The notes: a model not told the origin generated them from the letters alone. A stretch of DNA of 64,000 nucleotides from JAAYPI01 sp036734385 (GCA_036734385.1 DAIMYQ010000004.1:1-64000); one strand, 5' to 3'. Positions 52,742-61,427 are shown, counted from the stretch's first letter. Numbers and translations: made by a program.

Positions 52742-54280
52742 TTATAATGCTATTTGATTACTCATTAAGTATGTTTTGATTCTCTCAATGTCTTTGTACT
52801 TAGGAGTGTCTTCGACAAAAACCGGCACCAACGCACGCAATTTTTCGTACACCGTTTTTGTTTGTGAAGCCATCTTCTTTTGTACGGAAATATTGTCAAT
52901 TCCTTGAATTAGTGCAATATAATAAATAGAAAGCACTTCATATGAATTCTCAATTATTTTACGAGTGATAAGGGCCGAATTGGTTCCCATGCTCACAATA
53001 TCCTGGTTCTCATTGTTGTTCGGAATGCTATGAACATAATTTGGAAACGATAACGTTTGGCATTCTGCCGTGGTAGACGTTGCGGTAAACTGAACACCTT
53101 GCATACCAAGATTTAATCCTAAAACACCAAGATTGACAAATGGAGCAAATTTTTCGTTTAGTTGAGCATTTAATACAAAATTCAATTGACGCTCAATAAG
53201 CATTGTCATTTTGGTAACAACAATTTTTAACTTGTCCATTTCCAATGAAATATAATCACCATGAAAATTTCCACCATGGTATACATTTTGCGTCTCGACA
53301 TCCACAATAGGATTGTCATTGGCAGAATTAACTTCTTCTATTACAATTTGTTCAGTGTTTTTGATAGTATCATAGATTGGACCAAGCACTTGAGGAACAC
53401 ATCGTAAAGAATAATACTCTTGAACTTTTTCTTTAATTACCTTTTCCGTTACTTTTCGGGTATATAAATAGTCTTTACGCTTCTTGATTAATGAACTGTC
53501 TTTAAGAATTGCACGCATTTTGTCAGCCACTTTATTTTGACCTTCGTGGGCTTTTACTGAATTTAACTCTTTAGAAAATCCATCGTCGTAAGAATCAACT
53601 AATTCATTGATGATAGACGATGCCATTAACGACCAATTAAAAAGGTTTTTTGCATATAAAAGATTCACAATGGCAATTCCTGTCATCATAGAGGTTCCGT
53701 TTATTAACGAAAGACCTTCTCGGATGTAAATAGTAATGGGTTTTAAGTTACAGGCTTTCATTGCTACTTCTGTCGGAACAACTTCTCCTTTGAAGTATAC
53801 TTCTCCTTCGCCGATTAAAGATAACGCTAAATGAGAAAGTTGAACCAAATCGCCACTGGCTCCTACGCCACCATGTTCATAGATTACAGGGGTTATATTA
53901 TTATTAATAAAGTCTTTTAATAAAATGGCACTTTCAGAATGAATTCCTGATTTCGCTTGTAAGATATTAATTAATCGGCAAATCATTGCCGCCTTGACAT
54001 ATAATGGAGGAATGTGGTTTCCAACGCCGGAGCTATGACTTCTTATCAGATTATATTGTAATTGTTTTCTGTCTTTATCAGAGATTCTGTGTTGGGCCAT
54101 TGGACCGAAACCGGTAGTTATTCCGTAGATTACTTTTCCTTCGGCAAATTCTTCTAAGAAATTAAAACATTGTTGAACTTTGTCTATACTTTCCCGTGTT
54201 AATGATATTTTTTCATCGTTAAATAAAACATCATAAAAAAAATCTAATGAAAGATTTTCATTCCCAATTTCTCGTTCCAT
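52742..54280 (-). CDS. Aromatic amino acid ammonia-lyase, probable tyrosine ammonia-lyase
   Basis: 512 residues. The MIO prosthetic group triad is Ala141-Ser142-Gly143 in GVGASGDLVQLSH. The catalytic tyrosine is in VIYGITTGFGPM (Tyr52), and later motifs SANDNPIVD and VHSIPNNNENQDIVSMG are intact. The substrate-selecting region reads LIRSHSSGVG, as I recall for flavobacterial TALs from flexirubin clusters, rather than for histidine lyases. The expected reaction is tyrosine to 4-coumarate plus ammonia, giving the aryl starter. It is the first gene of the cluster, with a ~270-base leader. Histidine or phenylalanine lyase cannot be fully excluded. Confidence 0.88.
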   Translation of the reverse strand: MEREIGNENLSLDFFYDVLFNDEKISLTRESIDKVQQCFNFLEEFAEGKVIYGITTGFGPMAQHRISDKDRKQLQYNLIRSHSSGVGNHIPPLYVKAAMICRLINILQAKSGIHSESAILLKDFINNNITPVIYEHGGVGASGDLVQLSHLALSLIGEGEVYFKGEVVPTEVAMKACNLKPITIYIREGLSLINGTSMMTGIAIVNLLYAKNLFNWSLMASSIINELVDSYDDGFSKELNSVKAHEGQNKVADKMRAILKDSSLIKKRKDYLYTRKVTEKVIKEKVQEYYSLRCVPQVLGPIYDTIKNTEQIVIEEVNSANDNPIVDVETQNVYHGGNFHGDYISLEMDKLKIVVTKMTMLIERQLNFVLNAQLNEKFAPFVNLGVLGLNLGMQGVQFTATSTTAECQTLSFPNYVHSIPNNNENQDIVSMGTNSALITRKIIENSYEVLSIYYIALIQGIDNISVQKKMASQTKTVYEKLRALVPVFVEDTPKYKDIERIKTYLMSNQIAL

Positions 54281-54554
54281 AATTATTAAATCTTTATAGA
54301 GTACGCTTTCGCATATATGTTGGTCGATAGTGTTTTCACTATCTCTTTTTCAGCAAGTTTAGATATTTTTTAAATTTTATTAACTTTCCTCTTTTAATTA
54401 GAAGGGAATAAACTAATATTTCTCAATCAATAAAAATTAAATTGCAGATAACTAATAAGTTATGTACAATTCTCATTGACAATACACGAATCTCTATCAT
54501 TTTTGACGAAATAGCCGGTAGAATCTTGGTAACAAAATTTCCGCATATAGCACG
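54281..54554 (-). other. Long AT-rich leader of the pigment cluster
   Basis: About 270 bases between the inferred transcription start (about 54548) and the ATG at 54280. It holds a perfect 7-bp hairpin with TTTT loop, GATAGTG/CACTATC, at 54326-54343, not followed by a T tract on the minus strand. No ORF or known riboswitch was recognised. Confidence 0.35.
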
Positions 54555-54562
54555 CAAAAGTA
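54555..54562 (-). promoter_or_regulatory. -7 box (TACTTTTG) for the pigment cluster
   Basis: Exact TAnnTTTG match on the minus strand, in a non-coding region, and the only such box I found between the TAL start and the tRNA terminator. No good -33 element was seen, so activity is uncertain. Confidence 0.4.
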
Positions 54563-54720
54563 GTCATTTAATCTGAATTTTAGTTAATTTTTATTAGAAA
54601 AAGCACCCAACCATTCGAGTAGGACTTGCTATTTATGTGATAAAATGTGGAAGACTTTTTGTCAAAATTGATCCGAATAAATATTTTGGAATTGATGGAA
54701 GGGAAGTGCCATATGGTATA

Positions 54721-54764
54721 AAAATAAAAGGCTAAAAACCTGTTATAGTTTCTAGCCTTTTTAG
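54721..54764 (-). terminator. Intrinsic terminator of the tRNA operon
   Basis: AAAAGGCTA (54726-54734) pairs with TAGCCTTTT (54753-54761). On the minus strand the stem is followed by an ATTTTTAT tract. It directly follows tRNA-Leu. Confidence 0.7.
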
Positions 54765-54849
54765 TACTCCGGGCGGGACTTGAACCCGCACAATCGCAAT
54801 GATTACAGGATTTTAAGTCCTGCGTGTCTACCAATTCCACCACCAGAGC
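54765..54849 (-). tRNA. tRNA-Leu (anticodon TAA)
   Basis: 85 bases on the minus strand. Acceptor GCTCTGG pairs with CCGGAGT (with G-U pairs), D-arm TGGTAGACACG, anticodon stem CAGGA-ctTAAaa-TCCTG, an extended variable arm typical of Leu, T-arm GCGGGTTCAAGTCCCGC, discriminator A. CCA is not encoded. Confidence 0.93.
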
Positions 54850-54857
54850 AACAAAAG

Positions 54858-54930
54858 AGCGAAAAACGGGACTCGAACCCGCGACCCTAACCTTGGCAAG
54901 GTTATGCTCTACCAACTGAGCTATTTTCGC
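54858..54930 (-). tRNA. tRNA-Gly (anticodon GCC)
   Basis: 73 bases on the minus strand. Acceptor GCGAAAA/TTTTCGC, D-arm AGCTCAGTTGGTAGAGC, anticodon stem AACCT-tGCCa-AGGTT, T-arm GCGGGTTCGAGTCCCGT, discriminator T as usual for glycine. Eight bases separate it from tRNA-Leu; the two share a transcript. Confidence 0.95.
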
Positions 54931-55011
54931 AAAATGTTTTTGTTTTTCAAAGGAACTTCTTCCCATTGAAAGGCTTTGCAATGTCTTTTTACAAGACTTT
55001 CAAATAGGCTG

Positions 55012-55042
55012 CAAATATACAGAGTTTTTTTTTTCTGTGCAA
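55012..55042 (-). promoter_or_regulatory. Promoter of the tRNA-Gly/tRNA-Leu operon
   Basis: On the minus strand TTG (55042-55040), a 20-base spacer, then TATATTTG (55019-55012), matching TAnnTTTG with good spacing. The tRNA-Gly 5' end lies about 82 bases downstream. Confidence 0.5.
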
Positions 55043-55080
55043 TATGGAAGGCTAAAAATCAGTTTTTTGTCTTTCTATTT

Positions 55081-55665
55081 TTACCGTCTCCCTAAATCTG
55101 AGTGTTTCAATTGTTCCGCAATTTCTTCCAATTCAGCATACCATTCCTCCCCAAAACGTCGAATAAGAGGTTCTTTCAGAAATTTATAAACAGGAAGTTT
55201 TGCTTTTTTACCACAATAGCAAGCTTCTTTGCAAACATCCCATTTGTGGTAGCTTACTGCCGTAAAACGGTTGAATTTTTGCAATCGGATAGGGTATAGA
55301 TGACAAGAAATGGGTTTCTTGAAGTCGATTTTGCCTTCTCGATACGCTTTTTCAATGGCACATTTCCATATCCCTTCTTCTTCGTAGGTGAACACACACT
55401 CTTTATCATCCACAATGGATGTTACCATTTCTCCCTCTTCATCTTCGTATGCAACACCTTGTTGCTCAATTATTTTTTTAGATTTGTCCGACAAATCACC
55501 CCAAATAATCGGTAAAATTTTCTCTAAGAAAGAGACTTCTTCCGTCGTTAGAGGGGCTCCGCTGTCACCTTCCACACAACAAATGCCTTTACATGAAGCT
55601 ATATCACACAAGAAACATTCTTCTATAACATCAAAACTGACTATTTCATTTCCTATTTCAATCAT
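55081..55665 (-). CDS. DUF3109 family protein
   Basis: 194 residues with two cysteine clusters: ECFLCDIASCKGICCVEGD at the N-terminus and CKEACYCGKK near the C-terminus, plus SCHLYPIR. These may hold an Fe-S cluster or zinc; the family function is not established. Cytoplasmic, no signal peptide. It ends the LolC-TonB-like gene run, 24 bases after the TonB-like gene. Confidence 0.8.
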   Translation of the reverse strand: MIEIGNEIVSFDVIEECFLCDIASCKGICCVEGDSGAPLTTEEVSFLEKILPIIWGDLSDKSKKIIEQQGVAYEDEEGEMVTSIVDDKECVFTYEEEGIWKCAIEKAYREGKIDFKKPISCHLYPIRLQKFNRFTAVSYHKWDVCKEACYCGKKAKLPVYKFLKEPLIRRFGEEWYAELEEIAEQLKHSDLGRR

Positions 55666-55689
55666 TAACTCATTGTTTCTTTTTCTTGA

Positions 55690-56226
55690 TTACCAATATT
55701 GATAGCTATCGTAGTCAATTTCCGGTGCTTTCTTTACAATCTTCTTTTTATTGAAACTCACAGGAGCTACATAAGCTATTTTTACTCGGTAACCATCGAG
55801 GGTCGCAGGTTTGAAAACAGGAAAATTTTCTATTATTCGTTTGGCTTCTGCATCTTGTTCTTCTGAGAGGGATTGAACTATTTCAATACGACCGACTCTT
55901 CCACATCTGTCCACCACAAACTGAACTTTTACTATACCCGTTACCAACAAGGATTCTCCTTTTTCGTCAACTTCTCCGCTATACACTTCCGGATATTCTA
56001 TTGTTCGAGCAATGTATCGAGACATTTGTACATCACCTCCACCAGGGAAAATCGCGTCTTGTATTCCTGACGGATATTCACCGTAAGAACCTCCATAAAT
56101 CGTCGATTCTTCGTTATCTATGCAATCCGGATACAAATTAGCATATTCAAGTAAATAATCTCCTTGACCAAATACAGTTGCAGTAGCAAGAAGAATTGTC
56201 CCCAACAGAATAATTATTTTTCTCAT
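55690..56226 (-). CDS. TonB C-terminal domain protein (energy transducer-like, secreted)
   Basis: 178 residues. A signal peptide (MRKIIILLGTILLATATVFG) rather than a membrane anchor, followed by PGGGDVQMSRYIARTIEYPE and VTGIVKVQFVVDRCGRVGRIEIVQSL, the TonB C-terminal fold. The usual Pro-rich linker and N-terminal anchor are missing, so it is unlikely to transduce energy alone. Bacteroidota carry many such single TonB-CTD proteins. It overlaps the permease gene by 4 bases. Confidence 0.75.
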   Translation of the reverse strand: MRKIIILLGTILLATATVFGQGDYLLEYANLYPDCIDNEESTIYGGSYGEYPSGIQDAIFPGGGDVQMSRYIARTIEYPEVYSGEVDEKGESLLVTGIVKVQFVVDRCGRVGRIEIVQSLSEEQDAEAKRIIENFPVFKPATLDGYRVKIAYVAPVSFNKKKIVKKAPEIDYDSYQYW

Positions 56227-57446
56227 ATTGTATCTTGTTTTGAAAGTGTTCGAGCAGGATAAATTGCCGCCAAGAATCCAAGGCTAAGAACTGTTATAGC
56301 TATAATTAGAATGTCAAACCATTCTATTTGAACAGGATAAGCATTGACGATATAAGCACCACTTTCACCTCCTAAAGAAATCAGTCCGAATTCCATTTGT
56401 AAATAGCATAGTATTAACCCTAAAATAATGCCTATTATTACCCCTATGATTGAAATCATCCAACCTTCAAATAGAAATATTTTAAAAATAAGATTACGGC
56501 TGGCTCCCATATTTTCCAAAATAATAATATCTTTTTTCTTTTCAATAATCAGCATGGATAATGAACCGATTACGTTAAAAATAGCAATTAACAAAATAAA
56601 GGAAAGGATGAGATATGTTATCCATTTTTCGACTTTTGTCATCCTAAAAAAATCCTCTTGTTGTTCATATTTATTTTTTACAGAGAAATTTTTCCCCAGT
56701 ATTTTTTGTATTTTTTGCTGAACGACTTTTCCATCAGTTCCTTTTGCTAATTTGAGCTCTATAGAAGTTACTTCATTATTGTATTCAAATAGTTTTCTTG
56801 CCAATGAAAGTCGCACAAGAAGTAAATTAGAATCGTATTTAGCTTGTTGCACCATAAAAATACCCGATAAGAAAAGGTATTGCTTGTTAAATGCTTCATC
56901 GGGACGGATAATACTAATTGAACTATTTCTTTTGGGTGCGTATAATTGCAGGGGTTCTACAAATCTTACTCCACAGCCTAACGTTTGTGCCAGCCCAATT
57001 CCTGCTACACCCATATCAAAAACTCCATCCGTCAGTTTGAAACTGCCATCCATCATAATCTTGTCAATATCGCTAATTTGTCCGTAGTTTTCCGAAACAC
57101 CCTTTACGATAACGGGAGTTTGTTTGTCCGAAAACATAAGTAGGGCATTTTCTTGCAGTACTTCACCAAAAAAGGCTACTTCGGGCATTTTTTTTATTCT
57201 TTGTATTTCAGGTAGTTGCGTATCGAAAGTTTTCCCTTGATTGAGGGTTATTTTAATTGGGGGGTCAAAATTACTAAACAAATTTTCGACCAATCCTTGA
57301 AATCCGTTAAAAACAGACAACACACACACCAATGCAATAGTCCCTACCGCAACTCCACACGCCGAAATAATAGAGACGATATTGATGGCATTGTGTGATT
57401 TTTTAGAAAACAAGTACCGTTTTGCTATGTATAAGGAAAGATTCAC
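56223..57446 (-). CDS. FtsX/LolC-LolE-like ABC transporter permease
   Basis: 407 residues. N-terminal RYLFSKKSHNAINIVSIIS followed by one helix, a large periplasmic domain, then three C-terminal helices (WITYLILSFILLIAIFNVIG; FEGWMISIIGVIIGIILGL; WFDILIIAITVLSLGFLAA). This is the LolC/E layout that releases lipoproteins from the inner membrane. The ATPase partner (LolD) is not adjacent. It follows rbfA by 15 bases. Confidence 0.85.
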   Translation of the reverse strand: MNLSLYIAKRYLFSKKSHNAINIVSIISACGVAVGTIALVCVLSVFNGFQGLVENLFSNFDPPIKITLNQGKTFDTQLPEIQRIKKMPEVAFFGEVLQENALLMFSDKQTPVIVKGVSENYGQISDIDKIMMDGSFKLTDGVFDMGVAGIGLAQTLGCGVRFVEPLQLYAPKRNSSISIIRPDEAFNKQYLFLSGIFMVQQAKYDSNLLLVRLSLARKLFEYNNEVTSIELKLAKGTDGKVVQQKIQKILGKNFSVKNKYEQQEDFFRMTKVEKWITYLILSFILLIAIFNVIGSLSMLIIEKKKDIIILENMGASRNLIFKIFLFEGWMISIIGVIIGIILGLILCYLQMEFGLISLGGESGAYIVNAYPVQIEWFDILIIAITVLSLGFLAAIYPARTLSKQDTI

Positions 57447-57461
57447 GAGAATGTAGAAGTT

Positions 57462-57797
57462 TTATTCTAGTAATTTGTCAATTTTTTCGATATAATCTAG
57501 AGAATCATCTATGTAGAAATTTAAATCAGGTACTGTTCTAAGCTGAAATCGGGTACGTGTTGCAATTCGATGTTTGATTGTTTGACTTCTGCTCTTGACA
57601 AATTCAAGCATCTCTGTGGTCTTTTCTGTCGGAAAGATACTCATATACACTCTTGCAATACTCAAATCAGGGCTAACACGTACAATAGTGGGTGTTAGTA
57701 AGATACCATTGTTCATTTCTCTTGTTATTTCAAGAAAGATTTCACTGATTTCTTTTTGAATTAAGCGAGCTATTTTATTTTGTCTTGTTGTTTCCAT
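57462..57797 (-). CDS. rbfA: Ribosome-binding factor A
   Basis: 111 residues, normal size. The KH-like motifs RQNKIARLIQKEISEI and LSIARVYMSIFP, and the ending VPDLNFYIDDSLDYIEKI, are diagnostic. RbfA binds the 30S subunit during late 16S rRNA maturation. It is 15 bases from the permease gene and 31 bases after the O-methyltransferase gene. Confidence 0.95.
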   Translation of the reverse strand: METTRQNKIARLIQKEISEIFLEITREMNNGILLTPTIVRVSPDLSIARVYMSIFPTEKTTEMLEFVKSRSQTIKHRIATRTRFQLRTVPDLNFYIDDSLDYIEKIDKLLE

Positions 57798-57828
57798 TAG
57801 AATTTTCTTATGTTTCGTGCAAATATAT

Positions 57829-58461
57829 CTATTTTTTCCGTATCAGGGTTAATCCGTCACGCAGGGGAAGTATTATTTTTTCCACTCGTTCGTCTTGGCA
57901 TACATAATCGTTAAAATGTAGTATGCCTTGAGTTTGTTTATCATTTGGTTGTACGGTTTCTACCACTTTGCCATCCCATAAGGTATTATCTGCCAGAATA
58001 AAACCTCCTTTGTTGACTTTCTCGAAAATCGCATCATAATATGCTCTATAATCTCTCTTATCAGCATCAATAAAAACCAGATCGAATGTTTCGTTCAAAG
58101 TAGGCAGAACCTCCAACACATCTCCGATTATTTGATTTATTCTCTTAGCTAATGGCGATTTTGAAATAAAAGATTGTGCGAAATCCTCCATTTCGTCATC
58201 TATTTCTATGGTATATAATAAACCTTCTTCATTTAGTCCTTCTGCTAAACAAATGGCTGAATATCCTGCAAATGTGCCGATTTCCAATATGCGTTTTGGG
58301 GCGATCATTTTCGAAATCATACTTAGCACTCGCCCTTGTATATGACCTGAAATCATCCGAGGGCGGAGGAGTTTTACATTGGCTTCACGAGCCAATTCTT
58401 TCAGCAAATCACTTTCAGGGTCAGAATGTTGTATAATATAATTTTCTAGTACTTGATTCAT
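57829..58461 (-). CDS. Class I O-methyltransferase (COMT-like)
   Basis: 210 residues. Motif I is ILEIGTFAGYSAICLAEG, then LVFIDADKRDYRAYYD and GGFILADNTLWDGKV. These match the small catechol/caffeoyl-CoA-type O-methyltransferases. Substrate unknown; it is part of a general gene run (M16, rbfA) outside the pigment cluster, and 4 bases after the M16 gene. Confidence 0.85.
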   Translation of the reverse strand: MNQVLENYIIQHSDPESDLLKELAREANVKLLRPRMISGHIQGRVLSMISKMIAPKRILEIGTFAGYSAICLAEGLNEEGLLYTIEIDDEMEDFAQSFISKSPLAKRINQIIGDVLEVLPTLNETFDLVFIDADKRDYRAYYDAIFEKVNKGGFILADNTLWDGKVVETVQPNDKQTQGILHFNDYVCQDERVEKIILPLRDGLTLIRKK

Positions 58462-58465
58462 CCGA

Positions 58466-59686
58466 CTAAAAGAAATGTAAGTGAGTAAATTTGTCCTCGC
58501 AAAAAACAGTGTTTGCTAAGGATAATATTTCATCGGAAGAAACAGACATAATTTTTTTTTCGATTTCTTCTTTCGTCTCTATGTCATTGAAAACAGAATA
58601 ATTTTTTGCCGTATTAATAATCCAGCTTTCCTTGTTTTCTCCAGCAATAGTCATTTGGGAGAGTAATTGCCTTTTTGCTTGTACTAATTTCTTTTCGGAG
58701 AGTTTTGTGTCTTTTAATATGTTGAGTTCTTTGCTGATAAGTCGTAAAGCTTTTTTTACATCTTCATGGTCTGTCCCAAAATAAATATTCCATTCACCGG
58801 TATCAGAAAATGGGGAGAATTGCGATTCTATAGTATAAACCAAGCCATTACGTTCTCTCAAAGACATGTTTAGTCGGCTATTCATACCTTGTCCTCCCAA
58901 AATATTGTTTAGCAGATAAAATCCAAAGCGTTCTTTATCGTGGATACAAAAGGCTCTATTTCCCAAAACATAGTGAGTTTGCAACGTTTTCTTATTTTTT
59001 TCTATTATTCTTGGTGAATAGTTTATCGGAACTGTTCGTTCAAAATTCCTCTTGCTTTGGGGAATTTTCGATAAGTGCTTTTCAGCCAACCGAATTATTT
59101 TATCGAAAGGAAAATTGCCTAACGAAAAGAAAACAATCTGATCTGTTGTATAAGTTCTTTTTACGAAATCTTTTAGGTTTTCTGATGTAACTGTTTTTAA
59201 TGTTTGTTCATTTCCTAAAATATTTCTTCCAATAGAATGATTATTAAATAATTCGTCTTCAAAATCATCAATAATTAGTTCTGCAGGACTATCCAAATAT
59301 GAGTGTATTTCGTCAATGACAACATCTATTTCTTTTTGCAGTTCATTGTCGTTAAATATAGAATCAAATAAAATATCGCTAATTAATTCAAAAACTCTTC
59401 CGATATATTTTTTTAGAAATACAGAATAAATTACTGTTTCCTCTTTTGCTGTATAGGCATTAAGATCTCCTCCTACATCTTCTATTCTATTAATTATTTG
59501 AGTGCTATTTCTTTTGGAAGTTCCTTTGAATAGCATATGTTCTGTTAGATGAGCTAAACCGCTTTCATTGGTTAACTCATCCCTTGTTCCGGTATTTATA
59601 ATTGCACCTAAATAGGCAACATCAGATTTATCCGGAACATGTACTAATCGAATATTATTCGGAAGAGTATGTGTTTCTATTTTCAT
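58466..59686 (-). CDS. M16 family metalloprotease (insulinase-like)
   Basis: 406 residues. The inverted zinc motif HLTEH (in LAHLTEHMLFKG) is present, and a downstream Glu in DVVIDEIHSY completes the site. A second inactive M16 half (about 185-400) follows. Single-chain forms of this length are processing-peptidase-like. No signal peptide. It follows the terminator of the GldJ-type lipoprotein gene. Confidence 0.88.
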   Translation of the reverse strand: MKIETHTLPNNIRLVHVPDKSDVAYLGAIINTGTRDELTNESGLAHLTEHMLFKGTSKRNSTQIINRIEDVGGDLNAYTAKEETVIYSVFLKKYIGRVFELISDILFDSIFNDNELQKEIDVVIDEIHSYLDSPAELIIDDFEDELFNNHSIGRNILGNEQTLKTVTSENLKDFVKRTYTTDQIVFFSLGNFPFDKIIRLAEKHLSKIPQSKRNFERTVPINYSPRIIEKNKKTLQTHYVLGNRAFCIHDKERFGFYLLNNILGGQGMNSRLNMSLRERNGLVYTIESQFSPFSDTGEWNIYFGTDHEDVKKALRLISKELNILKDTKLSEKKLVQAKRQLLSQMTIAGENKESWIINTAKNYSVFNDIETKEEIEKKIMSVSSDEILSLANTVFCEDKFTHLHFF

Positions 59687-59691
59687 ATTAT

Positions 59692-59730
59692 AGCAAAAAA
59701 AGGATAGCCTTCTAAAAGCTATCCTTTTGT
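59692..59730 (-). terminator. Intrinsic terminator of the GldJ/GldK-type gene
   Basis: AAAAGGATAGC (59698-59708) pairs perfectly with GCTATCCTTTT (59718-59728). On the minus strand the stem is followed by a T-rich tract. It lies 64 bases or less before the M16 start, so the M16 gene must either have an unseen promoter or depend on read-through. Confidence 0.65.
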
Positions 59731-59750
59731 ATATTTAGTTTGAAGGTCTA

Positions 59751-61301
59751 TTACTTTTTTTGTGCATTACCTTTGTCTGAACCCACACGGCTCATAGCAC
59801 ATCGGAATCCTAAATCGCTACGGCTTTTTGTTTGTTCCAAAAAGCGTCTTGTTGCAGGATTCAACCAATAAGACCTGTCTTTCCATCCACCGCCCTTGTA
59901 AACACGAGTGGTATTTGAAATATGGCTCGCCAACATACCTTCTGCGTCAGAATCAGGATCATACAAACGTTTTGTCGCAACATCAGGATCGACAGCATCT
60001 TTCCATTTATCCTTGTTAACGCCTGTCTTTGCGTCACCATCATTATAGTTTCTGACATCAAGTTTAACGTATTCAACTAAACTGTCCTTAGGAACAGGTA
60101 TTTTGTACTCAACTCTACCCAAACTATCTAGGCGTGGAACTTTAAGTGTTAAATTATTGATAACCGTGTCCTTGAAAATTGGAGATACATACATATTACC
60201 ACGGAAAGGATTGTATTCTTGAACATCTTCTGATGTCATTGGTCTATAAACATCCATAACCCATTCGTTAACATTTCCCGCCATATTGTATAATCCGAAA
60301 TCGTTTGGCCAGAAAGAATTTACAGGAGCCGTGATAGAAGCATTATCGTTTAGGTCACCTGAAACCCCCATCATATCACCTCGACCTCTGACAAAGTTTG
60401 CCATGATTTTTCCTCTATGTTTTTTTGTAGGGTTTCTTGTTTGAGATCCATCCCATGGGAAAATGCGTTTTTCGTCGTAGTTTTCCATCCCTTTTTTAGA
60501 TTTGATAGCATAAGCAGCAAACTCCCATTCTGCTTCAGTTGGAAGACGATATTCAGGAAGTAATAATCCATCGGACATATTGGTTTTTCTTGCATCACCA
60601 AAAGCTGTCTTCATAGTACTTTTTTCTTTATCCGGTTTGTATTCTGGATTTTTCAAATATTTATCTACGTTGAAAACTACTTTTTTTGCTAAACTGTCTT
60701 GTTTTTCTACTTTTGCGGAGTCTTTGTGGATTGTCGCGTAGTCAGGGAGATTGATAATGCCAGCCTTTGTCAAAATGAGCTCATTTACACGATCTGTTCT
60801 CCAAATGCAATAGTCATTAGCTTGTTCCCAACTTATACCTACGACCGGATACATATTGTAAGCAACGTGTGAATAGTAGTATTCAAGATAAGGCTCATTA
60901 TATGCTAACTCGTCTCTCCAAACTAACGTATCAGGAAGGGCTTTTTCAATAATTTTAGGTGCTCCTGCGAACATTAAACTAGTCCAATGCACATATTCTC
61001 TCCAATCTAAGTTAGAGATTTCATATTGATCCATGTAAAAAGAACTAACAGTCAAACGACGAGGATAATTATTCCATTCACTATATGTATCTTCCGTAAC
61101 ACGACCCATAGTGAAGGTACCACCTTCAATAAAGACCATTCCCGGAGGCGTGTCTTGTTCGTAATTATTGACAACCTGAAAGCCTCCTTCTTTTTTGTCA
61201 TTGTAGTTCCATCCTGTCGTATTGGATACTTGTTTTTTACAAGAACCAAAAGCAACAAGTGTGCACAAAAGAAGAACTGTTTTAAGATGATTGATTTTCA
61301 T
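59751..61301 (-). CDS. GldJ/GldK-family lipoprotein (SUMF1-like fold), T9SS/gliding apparatus
   Basis: 516 residues. Lipobox VAFGSC (Cys21). The sequence GMVFIEGGTFTMGRVTED is the formylglycine-generating-enzyme-like start, and NEWVMDVYRP plus RFLEQTKSRSDLGFRCAMSRVG close it. GldK/GldJ/PorK lipoproteins of this fold form the periplasmic ring under the outer membrane in T9SS bacteria. The C-terminal and central insert (WPNDFGLYNMAGNVNEW, NPFRGNMYV) make me favour GldJ over GldK, but this is recall, not a search. There are no gldL/M/N genes next to it. Confidence 0.8.
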   Translation of the reverse strand: MKINHLKTVLLLCTLVAFGSCKKQVSNTTGWNYNDKKEGGFQVVNNYEQDTPPGMVFIEGGTFTMGRVTEDTYSEWNNYPRRLTVSSFYMDQYEISNLDWREYVHWTSLMFAGAPKIIEKALPDTLVWRDELAYNEPYLEYYYSHVAYNMYPVVGISWEQANDYCIWRTDRVNELILTKAGIINLPDYATIHKDSAKVEKQDSLAKKVVFNVDKYLKNPEYKPDKEKSTMKTAFGDARKTNMSDGLLLPEYRLPTEAEWEFAAYAIKSKKGMENYDEKRIFPWDGSQTRNPTKKHRGKIMANFVRGRGDMMGVSGDLNDNASITAPVNSFWPNDFGLYNMAGNVNEWVMDVYRPMTSEDVQEYNPFRGNMYVSPIFKDTVINNLTLKVPRLDSLGRVEYKIPVPKDSLVEYVKLDVRNYNDGDAKTGVNKDKWKDAVDPDVATKRLYDPDSDAEGMLASHISNTTRVYKGGGWKDRSYWLNPATRRFLEQTKSRSDLGFRCAMSRVGSDKGNAQKK

Positions 61302-61328
61302 AATTTGGTTTGAAATTAAATTAGCTTA

Positions 61329-61336
61329 CAAAGATA
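61329..61336 (-). promoter_or_regulatory. -7 box (TATCTTTG) of the GldJ/GldK-type gene
   Basis: Exact match on the minus strand, 27 bases before the ATG at 61301. No good -33 element at the expected distance. Confidence 0.45.
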
Positions 61337-61419
61337 ACAGTTTTTCAGATTTCTTATTGTGTAATCGTTTGTTTTTTTTATTTTTTACTGAAAAACAGTG
61401 CAAAGATGAATATAATTTC

Positions 61420-61427
61420 TAATTTTG
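61420..61427 (+). promoter_or_regulatory. -7 box (TAATTTTG) of folP-cdaA
   Basis: Exact TAnnTTTG match on the plus strand, 60 bases before the folP ATG. No clear -33 element. Confidence 0.4.

Noticed and set aside
26904..54280. FabH-like (DarB) and DarA-type genes of dialkylresorcinol synthesis
   Set aside because: Every gene in the cluster was assigned, and none has FabH length and motif or DarA similarity; absence noted as a finding, not a feature.
54580..54981. 133-codon minus-strand open frame across the tRNA genes
   Set aside because: Its residues (such as AKIAQLVEHNL and VELVDTQDLKSC) are the well-known translation of tRNA-Gly and tRNA-Leu; the frame is spurious.
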